A stretch of 64,000 nucleotides of DNA from Microcaldota archaeon. Lineage in GTDB: Archaea > Micrarchaeota > Micrarchaeia > Micrarchaeales > CABMGC01. Where the stretch lies: positions 48,624 through 112,623 of the forward strand of contig JAJZZD010000002.1 of the NCBI GenBank assembly GCA_021797745.1, read 5' to 3'. This document shows, piece after piece, positions 8,110-16,175 of this stretch (position 1 is the stretch's first letter; each line of letters opens with the position of its first letter). The position numbers and the translations under genes were made by a program. The notes below the pieces were generated by a model that did no database searches, had not been told where the DNA came from, and was given only the letters and a program-made list of their open reading frames with translations.

Positions 8110-8177
8110 CGCCATAAAAGTTTAAAAGTGTAGCAAGTAAGATTTTGCAGTATACTAAGCGCTGCATTATGCCTCAT
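8110..8177. repeat. Promoter-containing direct repeat, copy 2
   Basis: Partner of 6973-7040. Contains the TATA box of the GNAT gene and ends in the block CTGCATTATGCCTCAT. Confidence 0.6.
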
Positions 8178-8268
8178 TTTTCAGCCAGAGCCAAAGGCAG
8201 ACTGATAGGCGGATATTTCTGTATTTGAAACTAGAACTGAGAAAAATACACAAGGCATTGCTGCTGAA

Positions 8269-9483
8269 TCAGTCGACGAACAGCTTCGCGAAGACCTTTG
8301 CGTCAGTCAGCATGTCATCGATATGCGCGTATTCATTCGGGCTGTGGGCAACCTCCTCTATCTTTGCCCACACAACTGCTGGCCAGCCCTTGTACCTGAA
8401 AAATGCAGCAACTGTGCCCCCGCCTATTCCCACAAATTTTGCCTTTGTTCCATTTACCGATAAAATGGATTTTTTAAGCAGCTTTGAAATTTCTGATTTT
8501 GGACTTGTAGGTTTGGCTGAATCTGCCCTGTTAAAAACGTCTATACTTATTTTAACGCCTTTGAAATCCTTTCCTTTCGCAATCCTTTGTACATCGGAAA
8601 GCACGCTGTCGAGGCTATATTCGGGCAACACCCTGCAGTCTATGTAAAATACCTCAGTACCTGGAATTATGTTGACACTGTCGACGTTTTTCTCATGCTT
8701 GGTCATTTCAAATGTAGAACCTGGCGCAATCTTGAACAACTTATTTCTCTTAGTATATTTCTTGTGCAGGTAAGCGTCTACTTTTTCGAGGAACTTTACA
8801 GAATACCTGAAGGCATTCTTCCCCATATGCGGTATGCTTGCATGCACCTGTTTTCCGTGAACTGTTATTTTCAGCCAAAGCGCGCCTTTTTCTGCTATTT
8901 CTATTTCGTCTCCTTTTGAATTTCCAGAGTCTGGCACAAGGTACATATCATTCTGCTTGAATATGCTTTCCTTAATAAGTTTCTTTACCCCGTATTCGCT
9001 TCCGAGTTCTTCGTCAGCAACAAGCGCGATACCGTAATTGTATTTTATATTGGCTCTTGCTTCCTTTAGCGCCTTAAGCGCGAACATTGCAGAGATTACG
9101 TCCTGCCCGTTGTCGCTCGTGCCCCTGCCATATACCTTTCCTCCAATTACCTTGGCTTGGTATGGATTGGTCTTCCACAACTTTATGTCTCCTTCAGAAA
9201 CGGTATCTATGTGCGGCATTATCCACAATGTTCTTTTTTTATCACCGAAAACTCCGATTACGTTTGAACGGTCCGTTTTTGTAGAATCTTTGTAAGAGTA
9301 TATTTTAGTGTGCAGACCCCAGCCTTCAAGTACCTTCTTCAGGAATTCGGCGCGCTTCTTTTCCCCCGTACCACCACTTAGCGGAGAAACTGATTTTATG
9401 GCTATCATTTTTGACATGGTATTTATCATTTCTGGCTTGTAACCGTCTATTTTCTTAATTATTCGACTAAACTCTTTTCCCAT
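8269..9483 (-). CDS. M20-family metallopeptidase / deacylase
   Basis: 404 residues, normal for the ArgE/DapE/CPG2 family. Metal ligands and catalytic residues are in place: PHIDTVS (H, catalytic D), RGTSDNGQD (bridging D), ADEELGSEYG (catalytic E plus metal E), PDSGN (D) and the C-terminal EVAHSPNEYAHID (H). The central lid domain has the HASIPHMGKNA dimer motif. Members hydrolyse small amide bonds with two zinc ions. Dipeptide or N-acyl amino-acid cleavage is likely, but the substrate is not evident. TATA-like GATTAAAAG lies about 33 bases upstream. Confidence 0.85.
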   Translation of the reverse strand: MGKEFSRIIKKIDGYKPEMINTMSKMIAIKSVSPLSGGTGEKKRAEFLKKVLEGWGLHTKIYSYKDSTKTDRSNVIGVFGDKKRTLWIMPHIDTVSEGDIKLWKTNPYQAKVIGGKVYGRGTSDNGQDVISAMFALKALKEARANIKYNYGIALVADEELGSEYGVKKLIKESIFKQNDMYLVPDSGNSKGDEIEIAEKGALWLKITVHGKQVHASIPHMGKNAFRYSVKFLEKVDAYLHKKYTKRNKLFKIAPGSTFEMTKHEKNVDSVNIIPGTEVFYIDCRVLPEYSLDSVLSDVQRIAKGKDFKGVKISIDVFNRADSAKPTSPKSEISKLLKKSILSVNGTKAKFVGIGGGTVAAFFRYKGWPAVVWAKIEEVAHSPNEYAHIDDMLTDAKVFAKLFVD

Positions 9484-9582
9484 GCAGGTACATTCAAAAT
9501 AAGACTTTTAATCATTTGCCTGTCTTGCCGAAATTTCAAGCCAAAATTTAAATAGGGCCTATGCTGAAATTATTTGAAAGGC

Positions 9583-10287
9583 ATGACAAAACTTAGCGCT
9601 GATACTTCAATATTTCAAAGGACGTATTATGATAAGCAGGATAATGATTCAGTAGGCGTAAAATCCCTTCACGTTTTGCTGCGGGAATTTTACAAAAGGG
9701 AAAAATTAAACAGCAAGGGGACTCTGATCATCGGAGCAAATGATGGATCTGAGACTGAAAACACTTTTGATGGTACGCTGCTGGATATTAATTTTGAAGC
9801 ATGCCAGAAAGCAGCTGCTATCAGGCCGCTTGCGCGCGTAAAATGCGCAAATGCCATCGAACTGCCTTTCAAAGATAACGAATTTGATTATTCAGTTTTG
9901 TCATTGGTCCTATCGCAGATAAATTCAGAAGAGCCCGCGTGTGTCACAGAAGCGTATGCGGAGGCGCTGCGCGTTTCTAAATACGCGGTTTGGATAGTAG
10001 ATACTACTGAACGCATCACAATAAGCAGCTACGAAGACAAAAATAAAGACACCAAAGAAACAGAAAAATATTTTTCGCCAATATATCTCGACCCAGTAAA
10101 CATAAGGAAAATAGGCGGTTCTTTCGAATGGGAAAAGGTAGCACCTATTTTGCAGACAAGCTTTCCTGGCAATTGCGGAATCACAAGGGATCCTACCGGA
10201 ATAAGTTATACTGTAGAGATATTCGCGGTCATGAAAGATAGCAAGGCTATCTCGCGCTCACAATCTTTATCACGTCGTTGTCCTTAA
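9583..10287 (+). CDS. SAM-dependent methyltransferase-like protein
   Basis: About 234 residues with a degenerate class I methyltransferase layout: TLIIGANDGSE where motif I (a glycine-rich loop) would be, TLLDINFEACQKA (acidic end of strand 2), VKCANAIELPFKDNEFDYSVLSLVL (motifs III-IV). The motif I glycines are fewer than usual, so activity is uncertain. TATA-like AAATTTAAATAG is about 35 bases before the ATG at 9583; a TTG at 9574 is an alternative. The 3' end overlaps the convergent GTPase gene by 41 bases, and the final SRSQSLSRRC residues may be non-conserved read-through. Confidence 0.55.
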   Translation: MTKLSADTSIFQRTYYDKQDNDSVGVKSLHVLLREFYKREKLNSKGTLIIGANDGSETENTFDGTLLDINFEACQKAAAIRPLARVKCANAIELPFKDNEFDYSVLSLVLSQINSEEPACVTEAYAEALRVSKYAVWIVDTTERITISSYEDKNKDTKETEKYFSPIYLDPVNIRKIGGSFEWEKVAPILQTSFPGNCGITRDPTGISYTVEIFAVMKDSKAISRSQSLSRRCP

Positions 10288-11413
10288 GCACGTAGTCCTT
10301 TCCTATCCTTGTCTTCCTCTTTGCGTCGATTGCATAGAGCATGCCTTTTGCAAGTTCTGTATGTATCTTTGCAGCAAGGTCCTGCGCGTTCGACCCGATC
10401 TGCAAAAGTATGGCATCTGGCAAAACGTTTCCGTTATGGTCAGTATACTTGTTTTCATCCTCTACAGGATACACGACCATGTTTTTCAAGAGGTCGAATG
10501 TAGCAGCATTGATGAGCTCCTGAATGCCCGTAGTTTTATGCACATTAAGATAGCCTGAAATATAATCAAGGGCTTTTTTCTGACCGCCCGATACCTCTTT
10601 TTTTATCTCGAACGAGGAAGAGCCTGGCACATAATCGATTATGCCGCTCTTAGCCGCTTTTACCAGCGTAAGTTCTATCGCGCCCGAACACCCTATCACG
10701 ATATTGTCCTTGAGCCTTGATTTCAGCGCCTCCAACGCGCCATCTTTTGCGGCATCCTGCTTGTTCGCAGCCACTATTATGGGCTTGTTTATTTTTATGA
10801 GGCTGTCGGCGAACGCGTATATGTCTTCCTTCTTCCATTTTATCTCAGATGTCCTAAGATAGCTCATGTCTGCAGCTTTGCGTATCTGCTCGAGCGAAAT
10901 GTTAAAGCCTGCAAGTATTTCCTTCAAAGCCGCATCGCCATCCGGCCTTCTGTAAATGTTTGCCATGTGCTTTTCGAGTATGCTGCCTAGCCAATTGGCA
11001 ATCTCTTTTTTTACCATTAACACCTCGTCGGCGGGGTCTGAATGCTCGCAGTGGTTCCCTTGCATGTCTGTCTTGCTGGTCAAATCCACCACCTGTATGA
11101 GAGCGTCTGCCTGCATGAGGTCGTTCAGGAACTGGTTGCCCATGCCTTTTCCAGAGCTTGCATCCGGCACGAGCCCGGCAACGTCGACTATGTTTATGGG
11201 CATTCTTCTTATTCCATTAATGCACATCGAGTTCCTGGGATTGCACTTGACATTCAATTCCTGGTCTACGCAGGGTTTGTTTGCATACGCGACTCCGAAA
11301 TTCGGCTTTATTGTCGTGAACGGGTAGTCGGCTATGTCCACATCTGTTTTCGTGACAGCAGAGAAAATCGTGGACTTGCCCTTGTTGGGCGCCCCTACCA
11401 ATCCTATTATCAT
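10247..11413 (-). CDS. YchF/OLA1-type (Obg family) GTPase with TGS domain
   Basis: 388 residues. GTPase motifs are in order: GAPNKGKST (P-loop), ADYPFTTIKPN (switch I), DVAGLVPDASSGKG (G3, Obg-type) and ANKQDA (G4). An inserted helical domain separates these from the C-terminal TGS domain (AIDAKRKTRIGKDYVLKDND). Archaeal members are ribosome-associated translation factors. It is a single gene, starting just upstream of and divergent from tRNA-Leu, and overlaps its convergent neighbour by 41 bases. Confidence 0.88.
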   Translation of the reverse strand: MIIGLVGAPNKGKSTIFSAVTKTDVDIADYPFTTIKPNFGVAYANKPCVDQELNVKCNPRNSMCINGIRRMPINIVDVAGLVPDASSGKGMGNQFLNDLMQADALIQVVDLTSKTDMQGNHCEHSDPADEVLMVKKEIANWLGSILEKHMANIYRRPDGDAALKEILAGFNISLEQIRKAADMSYLRTSEIKWKKEDIYAFADSLIKINKPIIVAANKQDAAKDGALEALKSRLKDNIVIGCSGAIELTLVKAAKSGIIDYVPGSSSFEIKKEVSGGQKKALDYISGYLNVHKTTGIQELINAATFDLLKNMVVYPVEDENKYTDHNGNVLPDAILLQIGSNAQDLAAKIHTELAKGMLYAIDAKRKTRIGKDYVLKDNDVIKIVSAR

Positions 11414-11505
11414 TAACGCACCTGCAGGTCAGTTTTAGGAAGCAATTAATAAAAATATGAGAGTAAGAAACAATACTGCATGGTGCCAAGCCTATGCGGC
11501 ATAAA

Positions 11506-11591
11506 GCAGGGGTGACAGAGTTTGGCCAAATGTGACAGGTTCAGGGCCTGTTCTCTTTGTGAGTGCGTGAGTTCAAATCTCACCCCCTGCA
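11506..11591 (+). tRNA. tRNA-Leu (CAG anticodon)
   Basis: Acceptor GCAGGGG pairs fully with CCCCTGC at 11584-11590. Anticodon stem ACAGG/CCTGT encloses TTCAGGG, giving anticodon CAG. A long variable arm places it in class II, and the T arm is GTGAG-TTCAAAT-CTCAC. The discriminator is A, and no CCA is encoded. No intron. Broken accessory genes begin 80 bases downstream, so it may have served as an integration site. Confidence 0.93.
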
Positions 11592-11672
11592 CATTATATT
11601 TACTTTTCAACATTCATTCTTTTGAAATGTGAAGCACTTAATGTATTTAATAATTAACTGACTAATTTCGCT

Positions 11673-12016
11673 ATGGAATTACTGAATGATGCAGACATCG
11701 TAGAAATTAATAAAAAGGTTGGCGAAAAGGGAGTGGTATTGAATAAAGCCAACCTCGAATTTGTTGTATATGCTTTAAGCAAAAATGCCCCGCTTGAGAA
11801 AAAGGCCGGCGATTGCTATACAATATCATAAGTTCGCATATTTTTCTGGATGGAAATAAGAGAACTGCTTTTGTTTGTGTAGCCACATTTCTTGAAATAA
11901 ACGGCAAAAAATTCAATCTAAAAGATGACGACGTTCTCAATCTTGTGTATGGCGTAGCTAACGGCAAGTATAATATATCTGAAATTGAAGATATTATAAA
12001 GGGTCACGTAAAATGA
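11673..12016 (+). pseudogene. Fic/Doc-family toxin gene with a frameshift
   Basis: The first 52 codons (MELLNDADIVEINKKVGEKG...) read to a stop at 11829-11831. The rest continues in another frame from about 11813 and contains the full Fic signature HIFLDGNKRTAF and a typical Doc C-terminus. A one-base loss near 11812 (GATTGC where GATTTGC would restore frame) explains the break. Doc toxins phosphorylate or AMPylate targets such as EF-Tu, usually paired with a small antitoxin. The TATA box TATTTAATAATT sits ~27 bases before the ATG. A sequencing error could also cause the frameshift. Confidence 0.75.
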
Positions 12017-12123
12017 GAACTTTTGTTGAAAAGGTCGTAGATAAGTTGATTCGTGAAAGGAAGAAGTTACTTGAAGAAATGGCTAGCGAAACTTACGCGA
12101 AAAAACTTCGCAAGGCACAGTGA
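12013..12123 (+). CDS. 36-residue basic ORF coupled to the Doc remnant
   Basis: MRTFVEKVVDKLIRERKKLL... is a charged helix. Its ATG overlaps the Doc stop as ATGA, as if it were the next gene of the same unit, and it runs out of frame into the integrase remnant. It may be the start of a longer gene cut by the junction at about 12116, or an accessory peptide. Unknown. Confidence 0.3.
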   Translation: MRTFVEKVVDKLIRERKKLLEEMASETYAKKLRKAQ

Positions 12124-12241
12124 TCCCAGCACCACGATGACCTACATAAGCACTAGGAAAGAAGAACTATACAAGGAAATAAACAACGCTTTCGGAATTA
12201 ACGAAGCAGTCGGCCTGAAAGCAAGGCTGTCAAGAGTATAG
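12116..12241 (+). pseudogene. C-terminal remnant of a tyrosine recombinase (XerA/integrase)
   Basis: 41 codons read HSDPSTTMTYISTRKEEL..., the end of the tyrosine recombinase catalytic domain: the GHxxxxTTxxY block with the nucleophilic tyrosine in MTYIST, followed by the usual C-terminal helix. The upstream catalytic residues are absent. Its place 0.6 kb after tRNA-Leu, among toxin and IS genes, points to a decayed integrated element. Confidence 0.7.
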
Positions 12242-12244
12242 AGC

Positions 12245-12643
12245 CTACCGTTTTCTATAGCCGAAGATTTTGTCGTATTCTTCATGATCTATTATATCCA
12301 GTACATCAAGCCAGATTGAGAGTATCTCAACTTCTGTGTCCTCTCTCTGTGGCTGCTTTATAGTGTATATCATGCGCCAAGCTCCTGAGAGATTGACCTT
12401 CCATAAGTTTGTAACTTCATAGAGCGAGATGTATTTCTGAGCTACATTCTTCTTTGGTATGTGGATTCCGTAGTCATAATCAACCTTCAATATGGCTATC
12501 TTGTTATCTATTGATTTCAGGAGCGTCTGGTGGAAGGAGTCAGTTATGCCTTTTGACGTATCCTCCGCAACTTTCTTCTTTATGGCTAGGTAAGCGTCTT
12601 TTGCATCCCCTAACAGCTTTATCGAAACTCGTTTCTCTACCAA
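12245..12643 (-). CDS. RelE-like toxin
   Basis: About 132 residues from TTG (VEKRVSIKLLGDAKDAYLAI). The second half has the archaeal RelE/ParE-fold pattern: LWKVNLSGAWRMIYTI, then EILSIWLDVLDIIDHEEYDKIFGYRKR. RelE-like toxins cut mRNA on the ribosome; activity here is inferred. The longer frame upstream of 12643 overlaps the partner gene and encodes an implausible serine/arginine stretch, so I use the TTG just past the partner's stop. It lies 4 bases downstream of the HTH gene, as in a type II toxin-antitoxin pair. Confidence 0.6.
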   Translation of the reverse strand: MVEKRVSIKLLGDAKDAYLAIKKKVAEDTSKGITDSFHQTLLKSIDNKIAILKVDYDYGIHIPKKNVAQKYISLYEVTNLWKVNLSGAWRMIYTIKQPQREDTEVEILSIWLDVLDIIDHEEYDKIFGYRKR

Positions 12644-12647
12644 GTCA

Positions 12648-12914
12648 TCACACCGGTAAGCCTTCCTGCTCGGCCTTCTCCAGCTTCTTGCTGGGGTTGA
12701 ATGTCCAGATGAAGCCCTTCTTGGTCTCAAGCACCATGCCACGCTTCTCCATGTAGTCAAGCGCAAGGTTAAGGGTCGAGCGCATTACACCAGTCTGCAA
12801 TCTAGCCAATATCTGGTTCCGGCTGACTGGGTTGTTGGCCTTCTTGACTACCTCCTCTATTGCCAATATTGTCTTAAGTGTGGGATAATGAACGACCTCT
12901 TTCTGTAGCTGCAT
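12648..12914 (-). CDS. Winged-helix DNA-binding antitoxin-like protein
   Basis: 88 residues. ILAIEEVVKKANNPVSRNQI followed by STLNLALDYMEKRGMVLETK forms a winged helix-turn-helix, leaving a basic tail KKLEKAEQ. First gene of a two-gene unit with the RelE-like protein, so it probably represses the pair and neutralises the toxin. TATA-like GGCTTATATATC lies about 35 bases upstream, with a TGTAGAG motif family beyond it. Confidence 0.6.
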   Translation of the reverse strand: MQLQKEVVHYPTLKTILAIEEVVKKANNPVSRNQILARLQTGVMRSTLNLALDYMEKRGMVLETKKGFIWTFNPSKKLEKAEQEGLPV

Positions 12915-12979
12915 AATTTAACACCTAATAAGTATATACCCTAATAGATATATAAGCCTTTCTACAAATTTAGAGGCCT

Positions 12980-13121
12980 CTCTACATGCCTTCGATTCCT
13001 CTACACGACTTTTCCAATCCATGTGGAGAAAAGTCTCAACGAAAGTCTCAAAACGAGCTTTTTTGTTGAGGAACTTATGCACATCAATATTAGAGCCGTC
13101 CATGTAGAGTTTCATGTAGAG
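12980..13121. repeat. TGTAGAG/CTCTACA motif cluster
   Basis: Four exact copies of the 7-base motif: CTCTACA at 12980-12986 and 12999-13005, TGTAGAG at 13103-13109 and 13115-13121, plus near matches such as TGTGGAG near 13023. The last two form part of the hairpin GAGTTTC/GAAACTC. Location upstream of the toxin-antitoxin pair suggests operator sites. Confidence 0.4.
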
Positions 13122-13134
13122 AAACTCCCGCCTT

Positions 13135-13252
13135 GCAGCCGCCGCCCGTCCAAAAGACACCTTCGGTGTCGCACGGCGGGCTGCGGCGGCTGCGGCTACT
13201 TTGTAGGACATGGGCTGCGTTAAGACTGATTTTGACCCCCACGCAAAATCAG
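13135..13252. repeat. Strong inverted repeats in a 780-base region without a clear gene
   Basis: GCAGCCGCC (13135-13143) pairs with 13185-13193 around an inner perfect hairpin GACACC-TTC-GGTGTC (13156-13170). A separate stem CTGATTTT/AAAATCAG (13226-13252) follows. Further on, GCTTGCGCAAGC near 13312 is palindromic. The stretch 12915-13703 otherwise holds no convincing gene. It is a candidate structured RNA, terminator pair or replication/attachment site of the decayed element. Confidence 0.45.
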
Positions 13253-13559
13253 CCGCTTGCTAGGTTGCTAGTTTAAAGTCCGTTGGGACGTCAGGGAGCC
13301 ACCTCGCGAGCTTGCGCAAGCAAGCGATAGAGATTGGCGAACCAAGGAAGGAGATTAGTTTGAATTCAATGTATAACGTAAACTGATAGAGATAGTATAG
13401 TGAATAAACCAGCAAAAATCGGCCACAACAAGAAAGCTCATACAAATGTGCCTAGGAAGCTAGAAGCGCAGCTAGAATTATTGGAGTATACTATTGAAGT
13501 ATTAAGTTTAAGACTGACATATATAACCACTTACTTCTAGTGAGCTTTTCATACTTTCA

Positions 13560-14613
13560 CTAGGAACTTGACAAATTATTAACTTTTTTGCATAATAAAG
13601 AAACTAACTGTTTTCTCTTCTCTTTTACTGCCGTAAATTTGTAAGAACAGAGCTCCTGTGGGCGACATTATGAATGTCGTCCGCCTTGCCAGGAGATAAT
13701 GCAATGAAAATATACGAGATAAGAAATAAAATAGTAGAGGTTTGGGCAGCTGCACGCATAATAGTGCAAAGATACGGTCATACAAAGAAGTTTGCAAAAC
13801 ATTTTGTTGCATTTGCATTAAAACAAATGTTGCATTTTACAGATAATGAACTTGCAGAATTTCTTGGAAAAGACGAAATCGGTAGGGAATTAGGATATGC
13901 AAAGGCACCGCATATTTCTACATTCTCGAAAGTGCGCAAGAGATCAGACATAAGAATAATGCAAGAATTGACTGATTGGCTCGTAATCAATCATTTCAAG
14001 GGCAAACAAATATCCCTGATTGCGCAGGACAGCACAGATATATCTGCATATGCACATAAAGATAAATCTGCAAGATACGGACACAGGACACCTTCGAAAA
14101 AGGAGCAAAGAACTCTTAAGGAATTTACTAAAACATTGTTCTTTGGCTTCAAAGTACACATGATTGCAGAAGTGAATGAGGAAGTGCCACTATGTTTTTC
14201 TGTAGAACCGGCGAATATACATGATAAGAAATTATTCACAGGATTGTTTGCAAATGTAAAAGAAAAATTTGTTTTGCAGTATATGGCAAAATACCTTGCC
14301 GATTCTGCATATGATTCTACAGACATAAAAATGGAATTAAGAAACAGCAATGCAGCACAGGTAATTTCAACGAGCAGTAGAGGTCATTTCAAATCAGAAG
14401 TGCCTAAGGACAAGGATTATGAGAAAAGATGGGCAATTGAAAGAATTTTCTCAAGACTAAAAGAGGTGTTTGGTCTTGCAAAAAACAGGTTCGTCGGCAT
14501 AAAGAATATCGCAATGCATGTTCATGCCTGCATCCTCGCATACATGATAAAATACGTGCTGTGATGGGTTTTGTATTTGACGAGGTGACGAAATGTAAAT
14601 GTCAAGTGCCTAG
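13560..14613 (+). mobile_element. Insertion sequence with terminal inverted repeats (IS4/IS5-like, about 1.05 kb)
   Basis: The ends match as inverted repeats: CTAGGAACTTGACA at 13560-13573 and TGTCAAGTGCCTAG at 14600-14613, 13 of 14 positions. The outer CTAG is present at both ends as a probable 4-base target duplication, as in IS5-group elements that target YTAR. One transposase gene fills the element with all catalytic motifs, so it could be mobile. A damaged relative lies at 33815-33987. Confidence 0.8.
13704..14564 (+). CDS. DDE transposase (IS4/IS5-like)
   Basis: 286 residues. RNase H-like DDE fold: first D in AQDSTDISAYAH, second in ADSAYDSTD, and the IS4-type signature Y-x2-R-x3-E-x6-K in YEKRWAIERIFSRLKE supplying the catalytic E. 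The N-terminal DUF772-like region is GYAKAPHISTFSKVRKR. The ATG at 13704 follows an AGGAGA ribosome-binding site; an in-frame ATG at 13674 is an alternative. No frameshift is seen. Confidence 0.85.
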   Translation: MKIYEIRNKIVEVWAAARIIVQRYGHTKKFAKHFVAFALKQMLHFTDNELAEFLGKDEIGRELGYAKAPHISTFSKVRKRSDIRIMQELTDWLVINHFKGKQISLIAQDSTDISAYAHKDKSARYGHRTPSKKEQRTLKEFTKTLFFGFKVHMIAEVNEEVPLCFSVEPANIHDKKLFTGLFANVKEKFVLQYMAKYLADSAYDSTDIKMELRNSNAAQVISTSSRGHFKSEVPKDKDYEKRWAIERIFSRLKEVFGLAKNRFVGIKNIAMHVHACILAYMIKYVL

Positions 14614-14671
14614 CCATATGCCAAATACCTACACTTTTAAACCTTGCATAATAATATTATTCGGTGAATTC

Positions 14672-14920
14672 ATGGCAAGAGAAAAGGAAACTTTTGATAG
14701 ATACTTGAAGTACAAGGCAAAACACACGGGATGGTACATATTCAGGTCCCTCTACTGGGCAATATACTTCATAGCAATAGGGATTGTACAGATAGCATAC
14801 GGAAATGTTTTTCCAGCACAGGACTATCTGGGCTTTGTGCTGGTTCTTTTCGGGCTGATGCTCGCAATTTATGGACTGGTGGAAAACCTTCACCACAAGC
14901 TGATGGAAAGATATGCCTGA
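14672..14920 (+). CDS. Small membrane protein with two transmembrane helices
   Basis: 82 residues, starting MAREKETFDRYLKYK and carrying two hydrophobic helices (SLYWAIYFIAIGIVQIAY and LGFVLVLFGLMLAIYGLV). The start is fixed by GGTGA four bases before the ATG and a TATA box (CTTTTAAACC) at about 14634. Unknown family. It lies immediately beyond the IS and 100 bases before secF. Confidence 0.65.
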   Translation: MAREKETFDRYLKYKAKHTGWYIFRSLYWAIYFIAIGIVQIAYGNVFPAQDYLGFVLVLFGLMLAIYGLVENLHHKLMERYA

Positions 14921-15020
14921 ATGCATAATTGCCTAATTGACTGCGGCTTAACCCCGCATTACAGAATTGGCATGGATGTGCCACAGGCAGGAGATACTTT
15001 GAAACGTGCAGCTGGATTAG

Positions 15021-16175
15021 ATGCGAATACCTAACATATACGAGTCGAAAAACCTCAAGCTATTCATAGCTATACCCATAGCGTTGCTCTTGTTCGGGCT
15101 GTACTTCTCGACGCGCATAAACCTTGACAGCTCACTAAGCGGCGGTGTGGCGATAACGCTTCAGACAAACACTACTGTGCAGATATCGCAGATAGCAAGC
15201 CAGGTAAGCTCTGTTTTGCACGTCAGCAACCCGCAGATACAGACCGCCCCAGGTGGCATACAAGTAACGCTTTCGGCCAACAAGACTCTTGTAAGCGCCT
15301 ACAATTATCAGATAAACTTTTTTGAGTACCTCAACAACTACTCAACCGGCACTTACGACCAGGCGATAGCAGCGGCGGAGCTGCAGAAGAGCCCGGGCAA
15401 TGAAAGCCTGATAAGCAATCTTAGCACCATAAATACAAGCGTAAGGACTGCGCTGGGCGGCATGATTGCGTCGCTCAGAGGCGAGCTGAACGATACTGCG
15501 CAGTTCGGAGTTGTGTATGCCATAAACACCAGCAACCCAACACAGATGCAGGGCGTTGCGGTGAAGGCATATACAAATGCAAGCAATGCATATGAAAAAA
15601 AGGTTATAAGCGGATTGCATAGCGTTGTAGGTTTCTCGCAGTATTCATATCAGCAAATAAGCCCAACGCTTGCTTCCAATTTTCTTGCGAGCATGGAAAA
15701 CGTGCTCATAGTGGCATTCGTGCTTGTCTTCATAGCAGTGTTCTTTGTGTTCAAGTCGCTAGTGCCTTCAGCAACTGTGGTGTTCGGAGCTGCAAACGAC
15801 CTGGTGGTTGCTTTGGGCGCGATGGGTCTGTTCGGCATACCGCTAGGAGTCACGAGCATAGCAGGATTGCTGATGATAATAGGATACGCAATAGACGTAG
15901 ACGTACTTGCTGCAATAAGGATTCTCAAGCGGACAGAGGGCAGGGCCGAGGAAAGAGCATACGGAGCTATGAGGACGGGCATGACCATGACAGTCACTGC
16001 AACTGTGTCGTTCGGCGTTCTTTTCGTAGTTTCGCTGTTTACCTACGTGCCTACTTATTATGAGATTTCTGGGGTCGTGCTGTTCGGGCTGATAGGAAGC
16101 CTGTTTACTACATGGTTCGGAAATGCGCCGATGATACTCATGTACAAGAGGAGAAAGGAAAGGAGAGCACAATGA
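15021..16175 (+). CDS. secF: Protein-export membrane protein SecF
   Basis: 384 residues: one N-terminal helix (LFIAIPIALLLFGLYF), a large outer domain, then five helices with GYAIDVDVLAAIRILKRT, the archaeal form of the SecF signature, and TVTATVSFGVLFVVS. SecDF uses the proton gradient to assist late protein translocation through SecY. SecF precedes secD with a 4-base overlap (ATGA), the order usual in archaea. The outer loop is rich in N-x-S/T sites, so it may be glycosylated. Confidence 0.88.
   Translation: MRIPNIYESKNLKLFIAIPIALLLFGLYFSTRINLDSSLSGGVAITLQTNTTVQISQIASQVSSVLHVSNPQIQTAPGGIQVTLSANKTLVSAYNYQINFFEYLNNYSTGTYDQAIAAAELQKSPGNESLISNLSTINTSVRTALGGMIASLRGELNDTAQFGVVYAINTSNPTQMQGVAVKAYTNASNAYEKKVISGLHSVVGFSQYSYQQISPTLASNFLASMENVLIVAFVLVFIAVFFVFKSLVPSATVVFGAANDLVVALGAMGLFGIPLGVTSIAGLLMIIGYAIDVDVLAAIRILKRTEGRAEERAYGAMRTGMTMTVTATVSFGVLFVVSLFTYVPTYYEISGVVLFGLIGSLFTTWFGNAPMILMYKRRKERRAQ

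Noticed and set aside
12918..13211. 97-codon minus-strand frame (MSYKVAAAAAARRATPK...)
   Set aside because: The alanine/arginine text comes from the GC-rich inverted repeat, and there is no promoter. Left as a non-coding repeat region.
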